Positions 35,335-43,546 of a stretch of 64,000 bases of DNA are shown here, in pieces. Each line of letters begins with the position of its first letter. Position 1 is the first letter of the stretch. Source of the DNA: Flavobacterium zhairuonense (GTDB lineage Bacteria > Bacteroidota > Bacteroidia > Flavobacteriales > Flavobacteriaceae); NCBI RefSeq assembly GCF_004352915.1, contig NZ_SJSY01000074.1, positions 372,001-436,000 on the forward strand, read 5' to 3'. The notes beneath the pieces are model-generated. The model did no database searches. It saw only the letters and a list, made by a program, of their open reading frames with translations, and was not told where the DNA came from. The position numbers and the translations under genes were made by a program.

Positions 35335-36063
35335 ATGTTCAAGCACCACGGAAAAAAAAGAAACTTAAAACATAATCTAAAAATTGCTTCTCTTCTATCA
35401 TTTGTTGCGGGAATGGTAAACGTCGCTGGTTTTTTTTCAGTCCAGACCCTCACGACAAATGTCACGGGACATTTTGCATTTTTTATAGATGAAATTTTCA
35501 AACTCGATTTCTTCACAGCATTTATCTGCTTTGGGTATATATTTTTCTTTTTTTTGGGGTCTTTCACATCAAGCTTTCTTATGGAATTGGTAGTACGCCG
35601 AAGAGAAAATATTGTGCATCTCATTCCTGCTTCCATTGAGATTGCAATTTTGTTTTCTATTGCCGCCTTTGGAGATGATCTGATTGCCAGTTTTCCCAAT
35701 CTGATTTCTTTTACATTGCTTTATGCAATGGGAATGCAGAATTCATTTGTTACAAGGATCTCAAATTCTATTGTTCGGACTACCCACTTGACGGGCTTGT
35801 TTACTGATTTGGGCATTGAATTGTCCCAGCTTTTCTTTTACAGGGAACAAAATAAGAAAGCCGAACTTTTTTCTTCAATTAAGCTGCGGATTACAATTAT
35901 CAGCTTTTTTTTCATTGGAGGCATCATAGGAGGCATATTTTATTCAAGAAGAGGGCTGCAGGTTTTGTTTCTTGGTGGTCTTGTGCTGCTAGGGGGGCTG
36001 ATTTATGATAATATAAAACTAAACTTAATTTTATTGAAACGGAAATTAAAAAGAAAACAATAG
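35335..36063 (+). CDS. DUF1275 (YoaK) family membrane protein
   Basis: 242 residues. Six or seven membrane helices are visible, with family features SLLSFVAGMVNVAGFF, TNVTGHFAFFID, LLYAMGMQNSFVTRISN and VRTTHLTGLFTDLGIEL. The function of DUF1275 is unknown. A basic N-terminus (MFKHHGKKRNLKHN) should stay in the cytoplasm. It stands alone about 175 bases after the second crp/fnr gene; that gap shows nothing noteworthy. Confidence 0.9.
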   Translation: MFKHHGKKRNLKHNLKIASLLSFVAGMVNVAGFFSVQTLTTNVTGHFAFFIDEIFKLDFFTAFICFGYIFFFFLGSFTSSFLMELVVRRRENIVHLIPASIEIAILFSIAAFGDDLIASFPNLISFTLLYAMGMQNSFVTRISNSIVRTTHLTGLFTDLGIELSQLFFYREQNKKAELFSSIKLRITIISFFFIGGIIGGIFYSRRGLQVLFLGGLVLLGGLIYDNIKLNLILLKRKLKRKQ

Positions 36064-36585
36064 CAAATTGGCTGGCTAACTTTTAAATCGCCTTAATTCT
36101 TATATTTGATTCTGACAGATGCGGCAGGACCCGGCCGGGCCCTATTGGCAATATAAAGCAAAAGCAGAGAAAGGGCATAAAAAATGATTTATATGCCAGG
36201 CATATGGGGACAGGCTGCAGGTTTTGAAAAGTAATGGCATTTATGTTTTGCAGGCTGATTATGACCGGGAACTGCTGGACAAAGGGATGATATGGAATTA
36301 AAAAATAAGGCAAATAAAGACGTTTCGTTTGGCGATATGGAAAGCGCTTTTGAAGCTTCTGCATTCTGTACTTATAGAGCCCTTAAGCTTTCTGTTGAGT
36401 CTTTATTGAAAAATGGGCTTTAAAGAACCAGGACTCTGCCGCAAACGCAGATTCATTTTAACGAGTATGGACGCCGTGGATATGATCATGTCTATGAAGC
36501 TCAAGAAAGCGAACAGCAGAAAATATGGGGAGAATGGATGCCATCTAATCCAATATAAATATAAGCTCAATTAAATCTTACCAAA
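36064..36585. other. Gene-poor stretch with short broken frames
   Basis: A 43-codon frame at 36292-36423 (MELKNKANKDVSFGDMESAF...) and a short one near 36460-36556 look protein-like but cannot be assigned. They could be pieces of decayed genes. No promoter or repeat stands out. Confidence 0.3.
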
Positions 36586-37329
36586 ATGGAATATAAATAT
36601 TATATCAGCAGCTATAACGGCATAGAAACATTGTACAGGATCCAGGAAGGCAGAATTAGGGATTCTGCAGGCACTTTGGAATCTTTCCAAAACGGAGGGT
36701 GGAGCAGCGATCTGAACCCTATAAAATCTTTTATGAACAGATATGCCAGCGGGTGGCTTGATGAAGACGATGCTATGGATTATAAGACAGCCATAGGAGC
36801 ATTAAGAAAAAAAATAGATGAAGCCAGAAGTTTTGCAGCTGAAAAGCATGGAAACCAGAAGTATGGCAGATACCCGTATGAGGTGCACTTGATAAATGTA
36901 ATCAATGTATTGCTGCGCAATGATATCCTACCTGATACTGAAATGAATATCGATTTATGGAGCAGCGCCTGGCTGCATGATGTCCTGGAGGATACCGATA
37001 CAGCCCGGGATGAAATAATTGATAGGTTTGGGATCCATATTTTTGAAATCGTGTGGTCTTTGAGCGATGGCAAGGGGGAAGACAGAAAAGAAAAGAAACA
37101 GGCAATGTATGAAAAAATAGTCCTGAACCAGAATGCGATCATCATAAAACTCGCTGATAGGATTGCAAATCTGGAATTCAGCATCATTGACAATAATCAG
37201 GAAAAAATCAAGCTTTATATTGATGAAAATGATGATTTGAACCAATACCTAGCCAACAGGATTACTGAAAAAGAAGGGCTGGCCCTGCTGGATTATCTCA
37301 ATAGCCTGATTGGCAAAATGAAATTATAA
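36586..37329 (+). CDS. HD-domain phosphohydrolase, small alarmone hydrolase-like
   Basis: 247 residues. The N-terminal about 65 residues (YYISSYNGIETLYRIQEG...) are a separate unknown segment. The HD core follows: FAAEKHGNQKYGRYPYEVHLINV, AWLHDVLEDTDTARDEIIDRFG, IVWSLSDGKGEDRKEKK and IIKLADRIANLEF. This order matches MESH1/RelA-SpoT hydrolase domains, which remove pyrophosphate from (p)ppGpp using a metal held by H, HD and D. There is no synthetase domain. The true substrate is not proven. Confidence 0.85.
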   Translation: MEYKYYISSYNGIETLYRIQEGRIRDSAGTLESFQNGGWSSDLNPIKSFMNRYASGWLDEDDAMDYKTAIGALRKKIDEARSFAAEKHGNQKYGRYPYEVHLINVINVLLRNDILPDTEMNIDLWSSAWLHDVLEDTDTARDEIIDRFGIHIFEIVWSLSDGKGEDRKEKKQAMYEKIVLNQNAIIIKLADRIANLEFSIIDNNQEKIKLYIDENDDLNQYLANRITEKEGLALLDYLNSLIGKMKL

Positions 37330-37453
37330 CAGACCAGTTCCATGAGAACTTCGGAGGCTGATATGAGAGGTTGGATGCCAAACCATAGGAAGGGCAGAAG
37401 CCTAAAGAAGCGATGACGCAAGCGCATTGCAAGTCCAGTGAAACCCGGAACAG

Positions 37454-37789
37454 ATGCGTCAAGCCGCAAAAGCAAAAAAAAGTATAATTATGATGGAACA
37501 TCAGATAGGGATTTTAAAGAAATTAAGGAAGGAGAATATTATCGCCTATGATGAGATGCTCAAGATTGCCGATGCCTTTCAGACAGCTTCAGGCCAAGGA
37601 CTGGTAATTGGGAAAACAAAGGGGATGCTGGATTTTCTTAAAAATTACGGAGAAATAATAGTCAGCAATGATGAGGGGATAAAAACAGTACTGAAGACAA
37701 ATCATGATCTGGCAGGGTTTTATTCCTTGATCGATCCTTGTATAGCCATTGAAAAAGATGTAATTTTTAATATTTTTTTTTCTAAATAA
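37454..37789 (+). CDS. Hypothetical protein
   Basis: 111 residues from the first ATG. A start at 37493 (MEHQIGILKKLRKENIIAYD) seems more natural because the preceding residues are a poly-lysine-like run. Helix-forming composition, no signal or membrane segment, no family recognised. It follows the HD protein by about 125 to 165 bases. Bases 37330-37453 have short inverted repeats but match no riboswitch I know. Confidence 0.5.
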   Translation: MRQAAKAKKSIIMMEHQIGILKKLRKENIIAYDEMLKIADAFQTASGQGLVIGKTKGMLDFLKNYGEIIVSNDEGIKTVLKTNHDLAGFYSLIDPCIAIEKDVIFNIFFSK

Positions 37790-37981
37790 ATCAAAAAGCA
37801 GGTTGCTACTCAAAATAATGCCGTTTAGGCAGAGACCGGGTTCTTTTGCAGGTTTTATGCTGATCCTAAAGAAAGTGTTTCTTCTGCACTGCAGAAAAGC
37901 CTTAATGGATCCGCTAAAAAATCTTTTTTTGTTTGTGGGGAGAATATACCCCAAAGAGATTCTCAAGGGCTATCCGCAGTG

Positions 37982-38200
37982 TCAGCCGTTTATTTTTTCC
38001 TTATGGTAGCGCGAGAGCCATTTTTCCATTTTCTCAAGCAAGCGGATTTCACTCAGGTTCCCTGATGGATCAGATAGTCCTGTGATGGTCCTCTGGTAAT
38101 TGAATTTTTTATCTTCAAATACGCAGGTGAACCTGGGGTGCTCGTTATGGGATACCAGCCATTTGTTCTGGTCTATATTTTCAATCTTAAATTTCTTCAT
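37982..38200 (-). CDS. Small hypothetical protein
   Basis: 72 residues: MKKFKIENIDQNKWLVSHNEH and later TITGLSDPSGNLSEIRLLEKMEKWLSRYHKE. The composition is protein-like and balanced, with no cysteine clusters except one C, and no membrane segment. I do not recognise the family. It is alone on this strand. Confidence 0.5.
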   Translation of the reverse strand: MKKFKIENIDQNKWLVSHNEHPRFTCVFEDKKFNYQRTITGLSDPSGNLSEIRLLEKMEKWLSRYHKEKING

Positions 38201-38715
38201 TTTTCATGATCTCCCGGGCAGCTTTGATGGTTTAGGCAGGATTGGTGCTTTGCTTTAGTTTTTACTTGAGAATTCTAAACTGCAAAAATAGAACATTATT
38301 GCAGATGGCTACTAGAAATAAACCAATTTTTGCCGTCATGAGAACAACAGATTTATAAGAAAAAAAAAGCCCCCTTTTAGGAGGACTCTTAAATAATTGT
38401 CATAGATATTAATCTAAATGGAAGTTGGTTTGATTATAGCAGCTTTTTTATCCTTTATGACAATTGAATTTTTATAGAACCAAGATAAGATTTTATGGCA
38501 GTAAAAAAAGGTTAAAATGTTTTATAAAGGCTTATTTTTATTCAAGTAATCTCTAACTTGGAGCCGTGAATAATAAAGCCGGATAAATGTAATAAAATCT
38601 ATAGCGTAATGATCTGCAAATAAGTAAAATTATTGCTTAAATTAATCTATGCCCGTTATATATCAAAATCCGGAACAATAACGTAAAAATAAAGCTCATC
38701 GAATCTTGCCAGATT
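38201..38715. repeat. Non-coding stretch with a short piece of the dispersed repeat
   Basis: Bases 38314-38345 (AGAAATAAACCAATTTTTGCC...) match the beginning of the repeat copies at 8394 and 40839. The rest of the region shows no reading frame. An oligo-A run at about 38360 is followed by GCCCCC-like bases, with no clear hairpin. Confidence 0.45.
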
Positions 38716-39234
38716 TTAACAAAGATTAATTCCTGCAAAATTCAGGCTATCCAAATAGATTTCGACATTGTTTTTTATTTTCTGATTTTCCGTTGCAAAG
38801 AATATTTTTATTTTGTCCTTGTTGCTATCCTCAGAAATTGTAAGGCCGTGTAATGGATTAAAAAGCCTTACAATATGTGAATAGGGCAATAATGAGGCAA
38901 CCATATCACTTGATGACTGACCTGAAGAGATAGGCAAAAAGGTATCTAAATTAAAAATGTGATTATTGGTGTGCAGTATAATTTTTCCTTTCATACATGG
39001 TAGCATTTGCAGTTCCTTTTCCAGGTCATCCCGATTAAGAAAGAGTATTATAAGTTCAGCTGCAGCTGCTTGATTTGTGCTCGCCAATTTAATGTTACCG
39101 TGCATCTGGCGCACCAGATCTCTAAAAGAACTGGTGCCGCGTGGATTGCTTAGGAGTACCTCGTGTCCTGAGCGGGCTGACCTAAGAGCCAATTCCAAAG
39201 TAATATTTCCAATGCCTATTATTCCTATTTTCAT
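38716..39234 (-). CDS. NAD(P)-binding oxidoreductase, F420/NADP-type Rossmann protein
   Basis: 172 residues from the start chosen here. ATG 39234 places the Rossmann motif at the N-terminus (MKIGIIGIGNITLELALRSARSGHEVLLSNPRG), as usual; the upstream ATG adds 13 unlikely residues. Further family features are RGTSSFRDLVRQ and AELIILFLNRDDLEKEL. Relatives (NADPH-dependent F420 reductase-like) are a little over 200 residues, so the C-terminal part is short and may be truncated. It probably binds NADP; the substrate is unknown. Confidence 0.75.
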   Translation of the reverse strand: MKIGIIGIGNITLELALRSARSGHEVLLSNPRGTSSFRDLVRQMHGNIKLASTNQAAAAELIILFLNRDDLEKELQMLPCMKGKIILHTNNHIFNLDTFLPISSGQSSSDMVASLLPYSHIVRLFNPLHGLTISEDSNKDKIKIFFATENQKIKNNVEIYLDSLNFAGINLC

Positions 39235-39808
39235 ATCGTGCAATTTTTTAATCCTTATCATATGAAAGGGCATGCATGATAAGAAACATTAAAAACTAAT
39301 TAAAGAATTATAAGCCAATTGTAATGAGGTTCTAATATAAGAAAAAAAACTTTTTTATGTCAGGTTTAGTTTAATTTTTTTTTGATGAGTTTATTGCGTT
39401 TCTGTATCAATAGGATTGGCAGTATTTTTTAGCCATTAAATTTTAACATTCCTATTGTTTTTTATGATCTGTTTTTTTTGGTGCTGAAATATTTATATCC
39501 AGGTATTTCCAATAGTATCTTTATGGGGATTTTTATGTGCCAACAAAATTTACTTCCACCCCATCATAAGGAAGTGGGAATGGATTTGTCTAGTGGCCGA
39601 TCTATAGGACGCAAGTGCAATAAGTCCCAAGGTCGGAGAGGCGAAAGCGGCGCTTTTATGCACGCAGAGCATATGCAGGGTCTATCTTGGCTGCCCTTTT
39701 ACGCCGTTTTTTTTGAAACTTCTTTTTTTTTTTCGTTACCTTGTAGTGGAATTCCAGTGCAGGCCTTGTGAGGGAAAATAGGACAGCCACAATCTATAAA
39801 ACCTTATT
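39235..39808. other. Gene-poor stretch
   Basis: A 97-codon frame (39478-39771) translates to a mix of Cys, His and Phe runs, with poly-Phe at the end, and is not credible. No promoter, repeat or hairpin stands out. Confidence 0.4.
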
Positions 39809-40057
39809 ATGAAGGCATTAGTTATTGGCGCGGCGGGTTCAACAGGGAAGTTTCTTGTGGATGAGCTCTTAGAGGATGCTGCTTACAGAAGTGTTGTGAT
39901 TTTTGTGAGAAAGACGACAAGCAGAGCACATCCCAAACTTACAGAACATGTTGTTAACTTTGTGCATCTTGATGCTTACAGAGAACTTATTATGGGAGAT
40001 GTTGCTTTTTCTGCCTTGGAGACAACCCTTAAAGCGGCAATGCTAAAAGGGAGATAA
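39809..40057 (+). pseudogene. Truncated NAD(P)-binding (NmrA/epimerase-like) protein
   Basis: 82 residues remain: MKALVIGAAGSTGKFLVDELLED, VVIFVRKTTSRAHPKLTEHVV and GDVAFSALETTLKAA. These match the N-terminal Rossmann part of NAD(P)H-binding proteins of about 215 residues (typically GDVAFSCLGTTLKAAG). The frame then ends, and within 35 bases the dispersed repeat begins, so the rest was lost by insertion or deletion. It is probably not functional. Confidence 0.8.
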
Positions 40058-40090
40058 GCCAATATTCTGCTTCTGCGGGGCAGCAGGTAT

Positions 40091-40212
40091 ATTAAAAAAA
40101 TAAGGGCAGGAAATTCAAATATTATGAAATTTTTAAATCATTTTATATCTGGTTTGCTTTGCAGCCGTGTAGCCGTGCCTTTTGGAAAGCGCTTTTTCTC
40201 CTAAATCAGGTT
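40091..40212. repeat. Degraded dispersed repeat, copy with alternative tail
   Basis: ATTAAAAAAATAAGGGCAGG and AAATTCAAATATTATGAAAT match the start of the other copies. The tail (TGGTTTGCTTTGCAGCCGT, GAAAGCGCTTTTTCTCC) matches only the copy at 53642. In both places a helix-turn-helix gene of mobile-element type follows, here as a ruin. Confidence 0.7.
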
Positions 40213-40222
40213 CGCAGCTTAA

Positions 40223-40380
40223 ACAGCCGTATTGATTTAAATCCTTTATACGCCTGTGATGCGCGGCAGGGCCGGTTATCAGGCTGTTCTCATAATTTCA
40301 TGCCTATATGCCTTGATGGGGTTGATAATGCCCTCATTTTCTCTGAATTGAAAAAGTGCCGCAGAAATGCCGACAAGGAG
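40223..40380 (-). pseudogene. Decayed copy of the 95-residue mobile-element protein
   Basis: On the minus strand GISAALFQFRENEG and NPIKAYRHEIMRTA match AALLQFRTNEG and NPIKAYRHEIMKIA of the intact gene at 53955. A one-base deletion follows, and TGPAAHHRRIKDLNQYG continues in another frame. About 100 bases beyond 40380 are shared with 49211-49310. No other feature can be named up to 40713. Confidence 0.75.
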
Positions 40381-40713
40381 TGGTCCCGGCGGGCTGCCCT
40401 TTATCAGGTGCAGAGCGGACAGGGGCGGTTTTTTTACGGCATAAGGGGCTGTGTTTACAGGACAGCGGCCAGGTGGTCAGGAGGGGATTTTAAAAGTGGT
40501 AAAAAATGTTATAAACCCTATTTTTTAAACTTTAATAATGCTGCAGCATATTGATAAGGGATAAAGATGCTCTGTAGTCCTGCCAAAGGCAGGGGCAGAA
40601 ATAATCGGGTATAAAGGCAATCGGGTGTTAAGAGCTGCCGCTGTAGATTAATTTGGAGCGGCCGGCATTGTCTATTGTAATTGGTATTATTCTCTAAGTT
40701 TATTTTTTTTTTT

Positions 40714-40824
40714 AGGAGCTTTTTCCCGCTATCCGTTTCAATCTTCTTCGCCGAACCCCGGCGCAGAAGGATTTCCGCTTCACACGAGCGAAGCGAACTG
40801 GCGAAGCAATCGGGGCTAGAAAAA
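40714..40824. repeat. REP-like intergenic element
   Basis: AGGAGCTTTTTCCCGC, TATCCGTTTCAATCTT, a GC-rich centre CGCCGAACCCCGGCG, AAGGATTTCCGCT and AATCGGGGCTA. I recall this series of blocks as a frequent intergenic element in Flavobacterium and related genomes. Internal inverted repeats suggest a folded RNA or DNA. Only one copy is seen here. Confidence 0.5.
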
Positions 40825-40838
40825 TGCTGACGCCCGTT

Positions 40839-41283
40839 AGAAATAAACCAATTTTTTGACTCAGCCGGGCAGCAATTATATTAAAAAGAATAAGGGCAGG
40901 AAATTCAAATAATTTTGAAATATTAGACCATTTTAAAATGAGATTTCATTCTATGAAATTGGACAGTAATTAGAAAAAACTAGGATATAATAAAGTCATA
41001 ATTTCACTTCATTCTGGGTGTTCTAATCCTGTTGAGTTATCGAATGCTGAATCAGCTATTTGAGTATTTTTTTACATAAGTATATACACTGATGCAATTT
41101 ACTATTATTTTAAAGAATAAAAATAAAAGCAAAAATGATTCAAAGTTAGTATATTTATTGAGCTTAAATAAAAAATGGCATCAATTGTCTTCAATTGGCG
41201 CCATCTGGCTGTGTGACCCCGACGGGACAAATTTCAACATTTTTTTGGATGATTTGAAGAAATTGGCTTATTATATGAAGTTG
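40839..41283. repeat. Degraded dispersed repeat, copy 4, with tRNA-like fragments
   Basis: It aligns with 8394-8840 over most of its length. Bases 41212-41228 read GTGACCCCGACGGGACA, which reversed is a typical tRNA 3' end (TGTCCCGTCGGGGTCAC). TTCTAATCCTG near 41020 resembles a T-loop. The region from 41284 to 41500 has no gene; 41380-41416 recurs at 53460-53496. An open frame that crosses it is explained by these fragments. Confidence 0.7.
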
Positions 41284-41500
41284 TCTGTCTTTCAGTGGCT
41301 TTATGAATTTGGTTTGGATGTCCGCTGGGGATTGAAGGAAAATGCAGCTTCAAAAAACAAATCGCTGACCTCTTTTATTAAAACCGCCTTAGCTTGTGTG
41401 ACAAAATTGAAGGCAGTTCTACACCTGCGCGGCGTGTTGCGTGATGTGAATTCCAGCCCCAATTTATTGTGGCAAAAAAGTAGCAGCTATGTAATATATA

Positions 41501-41914
41501 CTATAGATTTAATTCAAGTTCTTTAAAAGCTTTTTTAATAAATCCTTCCTTATCAGCATTCATCTGTGCCAGCAATTCCTTTCTTCCTTCAGGAATGTCA
41601 GTATACTTTTCCGCCCAAAGATTAATTTCAACAATTATCGGAATTAAATCCATTCCTTTCTGTGTCAATTGATACAATACTTTGGCTTTACTGTCAGGAT
41701 GTTCCAGTTTCTGAATAATTCCGTTTTCTTCCAATGAAAGCAGTCTGGCAGCCAAAATGTTAGTTGCTATTTTCTCATCAGACTTTGCCAATTCGCCATA
41801 GGTACATTTTTTTTTAAGCATCAAATCCCTAACAATCAACAGTGACCACTTGTCGCCAAAGGCTTCAAGTGAAAAACTTACCGGGCAGTCTGATCTTTTT
41901 TTTTGAATTTTCAT
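41501..41914 (-). CDS. HxlR-family transcriptional regulator
   Basis: 137 residues. A winged helix of the HxlR type: CPVSFSLEAFGDKWSLLIVRDLM with Cys10 at the usual place, TYGELAKSDEKIATNILAARLLSLEENGIIQK and the wing YQLTQKGMDLIPII. The C-terminal helix is for dimerisation. It is divergent from an SDR gene, and the 100 bases between them carry two copies of a palindrome that fits it as operator. HxlR proteins often sense electrophiles or redox stress through the N-terminal Cys. Confidence 0.95.
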   Translation of the reverse strand: MKIQKKRSDCPVSFSLEAFGDKWSLLIVRDLMLKKKCTYGELAKSDEKIATNILAARLLSLEENGIIQKLEHPDSKAKVLYQLTQKGMDLIPIIVEINLWAEKYTDIPEGRKELLAQMNADKEGFIKKAFKELELNL

Positions 41915-41931
41915 AAAATAAATTTAAAATC

Positions 41932-41983
41932 ACTTGCTTTTCGCAAGTAAATGTGTTTATATTTGTACTTGCATTTCGCAAGC
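41932..41983. promoter_or_regulatory. Two HxlR-type operators and promoter
   Basis: ACTTGCTTTTCGCAAGT (41932-41948) and ACTTGCATTTCGCAAGC (41967-41983) are near-identical palindromes 35 bases apart. The perfect -7 element TATATTTG (41958-41965) for the SDR gene lies between them, so binding would block both directions. Confidence 0.85.
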
Positions 41984-42016
41984 AAATATAGGAATAATAA
42001 ATTAAATAGTAAAATC

Positions 42017-42784
42017 ATGGAATTACAAGGTAAGGCAATTTTGATTACAGGCGGCTCTGCCGGAATCGGATTAGAGGCTGCAAAACAATTCATTGCAGAA
42101 GGCGCTAGGGTAATTATAACAGGCAGGGACCAGAAAAAGCTTGATCTGGCTAAAAAAATGTATCCGTCACTTACAGCAATCAAAAGCGACGCTTCAAATA
42201 AGGAAGCTGGCGAAGCATTATACAGAGAAATCGAACAATTGGGAGGCATTGACATTTTGTACAACAACGCGGGAATTATGAATGGCATGGACAATCTGGG
42301 CATAAGCAGCGCAAAACATTTTGAAAAAGCGGCAGTGGAGATCAACACCAATTATTTAGGGATCGTATTTTTAAATAATCTATTTATGGACATGCTGAAA
42401 TCCAGAAAAGAAGCAGCCATTATCAATACTTCATCAATCTTAAGTTATACGCCGTCTATTCTTGTGCCGACTTATTCCGCTTCCAAAGCTGCGGTTCGTT
42501 TTTACACAGAAGCGTTGAGAGACCATTTGCGTGCTATCAGAAGCAATGTAAAAGTATTCGAACTGCTGCCGCCTCTTGTAAAAACAAATATGTCAGAAGG
42601 CATGGATGGAAAATCGATAACCCCTGATGTTCTGATAACCGGTTTAATTAAGGGATTGAAAAATGATGCCTACACGATTCGTGTTGGTGATACAAAAGCC
42701 ATTTATCTTCTGAATCGCTTTTTGCCAAAGGTGGCACATAAATTAATAAATCCTAAGGGGGTAAGTCTTAAACTGCAGTCTTAA
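42017..42784 (+). CDS. Short-chain dehydrogenase/reductase (SDR)
   Basis: 255 residues from ATG 42017; the earlier in-frame ATG at 41951 lies inside the operator and promoter region. The nucleotide motif is TGGSAGIGLEAA, then NNAG, and the catalytic triad region is SSILSYTP...Y-S-A-S-K (Tyr and Lys visible in TYSASKAAVRFY). It is a classical SDR, possibly NADP-preferring because of GRDQKK after the second strand. The substrate is unknown. A paralogue lies at 50513, also beside a repressor gene. Control by the divergent HxlR protein is likely. Confidence 0.95.
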   Translation: MELQGKAILITGGSAGIGLEAAKQFIAEGARVIITGRDQKKLDLAKKMYPSLTAIKSDASNKEAGEALYREIEQLGGIDILYNNAGIMNGMDNLGISSAKHFEKAAVEINTNYLGIVFLNNLFMDMLKSRKEAAIINTSSILSYTPSILVPTYSASKAAVRFYTEALRDHLRAIRSNVKVFELLPPLVKTNMSEGMDGKSITPDVLITGLIKGLKNDAYTIRVGDTKAIYLLNRFLPKVAHKLINPKGVSLKLQS

Positions 42785-42810
42785 TCACCTTTAATTGGTG
42801 GTGTATAAAA

Positions 42811-42827
42811 AATGAACGCTGTTCATT
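42811..42827. promoter_or_regulatory. TetR operator, copy 1
   Basis: AATGAACGCTGTTCATT is a palindrome with a 3-base centre, upstream of the tetR gene at 42884. The half-site TGAAC recurs ahead of the efflux operon. Confidence 0.8.
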
Positions 42828-42883
42828 TAATTTTATATCTTTGCTTTTGCATTTAGTTTACTAAGGATAAAATTAATAGATAT

Positions 42884-43501
42884 ATGAGTACAGCCGAAAG
42901 AAAAGCACGAGAGAAAGAGGCCTTAAGGGCGCTGATACTTAAGGCTGCTAAAAAGCTTTTCGTAGAGAGGGGAATTGAGCAGACCACCATAAGGAACATC
43001 GCAGATGAAATTGATTACAGCGTAGGTACGGTATATGTCTATTTTAAAGATAAAAATGCCATTCTGCATGATCTGCATTCAATAGGTTTTCAGGAGCTGG
43101 GCAGTTATTTTCAGGATTTGCTTACAATTGCAGATCCAAAAGAGCGGTTAAAAAAAATGGGGAATTCCTATATAAAATTCGCCTTAGAAAACGCAGAAAT
43201 GTATGATCTGATGTTTAACTTAAAGGCGCCAATGGAATTTCTGGAAAATTCTGATAATGACAATTGGGACGAAGGTGCGGTGACTTTCAGTTATGTCAAG
43301 AAAACTGTTGAAGAATGCATCGCTGAAGGCCATTTTGCAGGACATAAAGCAGAACCGCTCTCTTTTATGGTATGGAGCCTGGTTCATGGAATGTGCTGTC
43401 TGGAAATCAGGCAGCGGACCAAGGGGGTAAAATTTACTAATCCAGATACCATATTATTTGATGGATATAATGAGTTTTTAAAAATAATAGAAAAACTGTA
43501 A
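42884..43501 (+). CDS. TetR-family repressor of the efflux operon
   Basis: 205 residues. The N-terminal HTH (LILKAAKKLFVERGIEQTTIRNIADEIDYSVGTVYVYFKDK) is followed by a ligand domain (LMFNLKAPMEFLE..., SFMVWSLVHGMCCLEIRQR). Its gene is flanked by two TGAAC-N3-GTTCA palindromes, one in front of itself and one in front of the TolC-HlyD-RND genes. Autorepression and control of the pump are therefore likely, relieved by a pump substrate. Confidence 0.95.
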   Translation: MSTAERKAREKEALRALILKAAKKLFVERGIEQTTIRNIADEIDYSVGTVYVYFKDKNAILHDLHSIGFQELGSYFQDLLTIADPKERLKKMGNSYIKFALENAEMYDLMFNLKAPMEFLENSDNDNWDEGAVTFSYVKKTVEECIAEGHFAGHKAEPLSFMVWSLVHGMCCLEIRQRTKGVKFTNPDTILFDGYNEFLKIIEKL

Positions 43502-43521
43502 AGTTTTTTTTACTATAAAAA

Positions 43522-43536
43522 TTGAACAACGTTCAA
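43522..43536. promoter_or_regulatory. TetR operator, copy 2
   Basis: TTGAACAACGTTCAA, a perfect palindrome with a 3-base centre just ahead of the tolC-like start. Same half-site as 42811-42827. Confidence 0.8.
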
Positions 43537-43546
43537 ATTATAAACA

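Noticed and set aside
37330..37453. Possible riboswitch between the HD gene and the next gene
   Set aside because: Short inverted repeats are present but none of the conserved cores of known riboswitches could be found.
39478..39771. A 97-codon frame on the plus strand
   Set aside because: Translation contains poly-Phe and scattered Cys/His with no family likeness; no promoter.
40240..40260. ATTGATTTAAATCC resembling an FNR box
   Set aside because: It lies inside the ruined copy of the 95-residue gene, where the intact copy has ATTCATTTAAATCC, so it is coding-derived, and the right half is broken.
41092..41526. A 144-codon frame on the plus strand
   Set aside because: It crosses a degraded repeat that recurs at 8394, its CDPDGT string comes from a tRNA-like fragment, and it runs into the end of the hxlR gene.
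41951..42016. Upstream ATG for the SDR gene
   Set aside because: It falls within the HxlR operators and overlaps the -7 element, so it would not be in the transcript.
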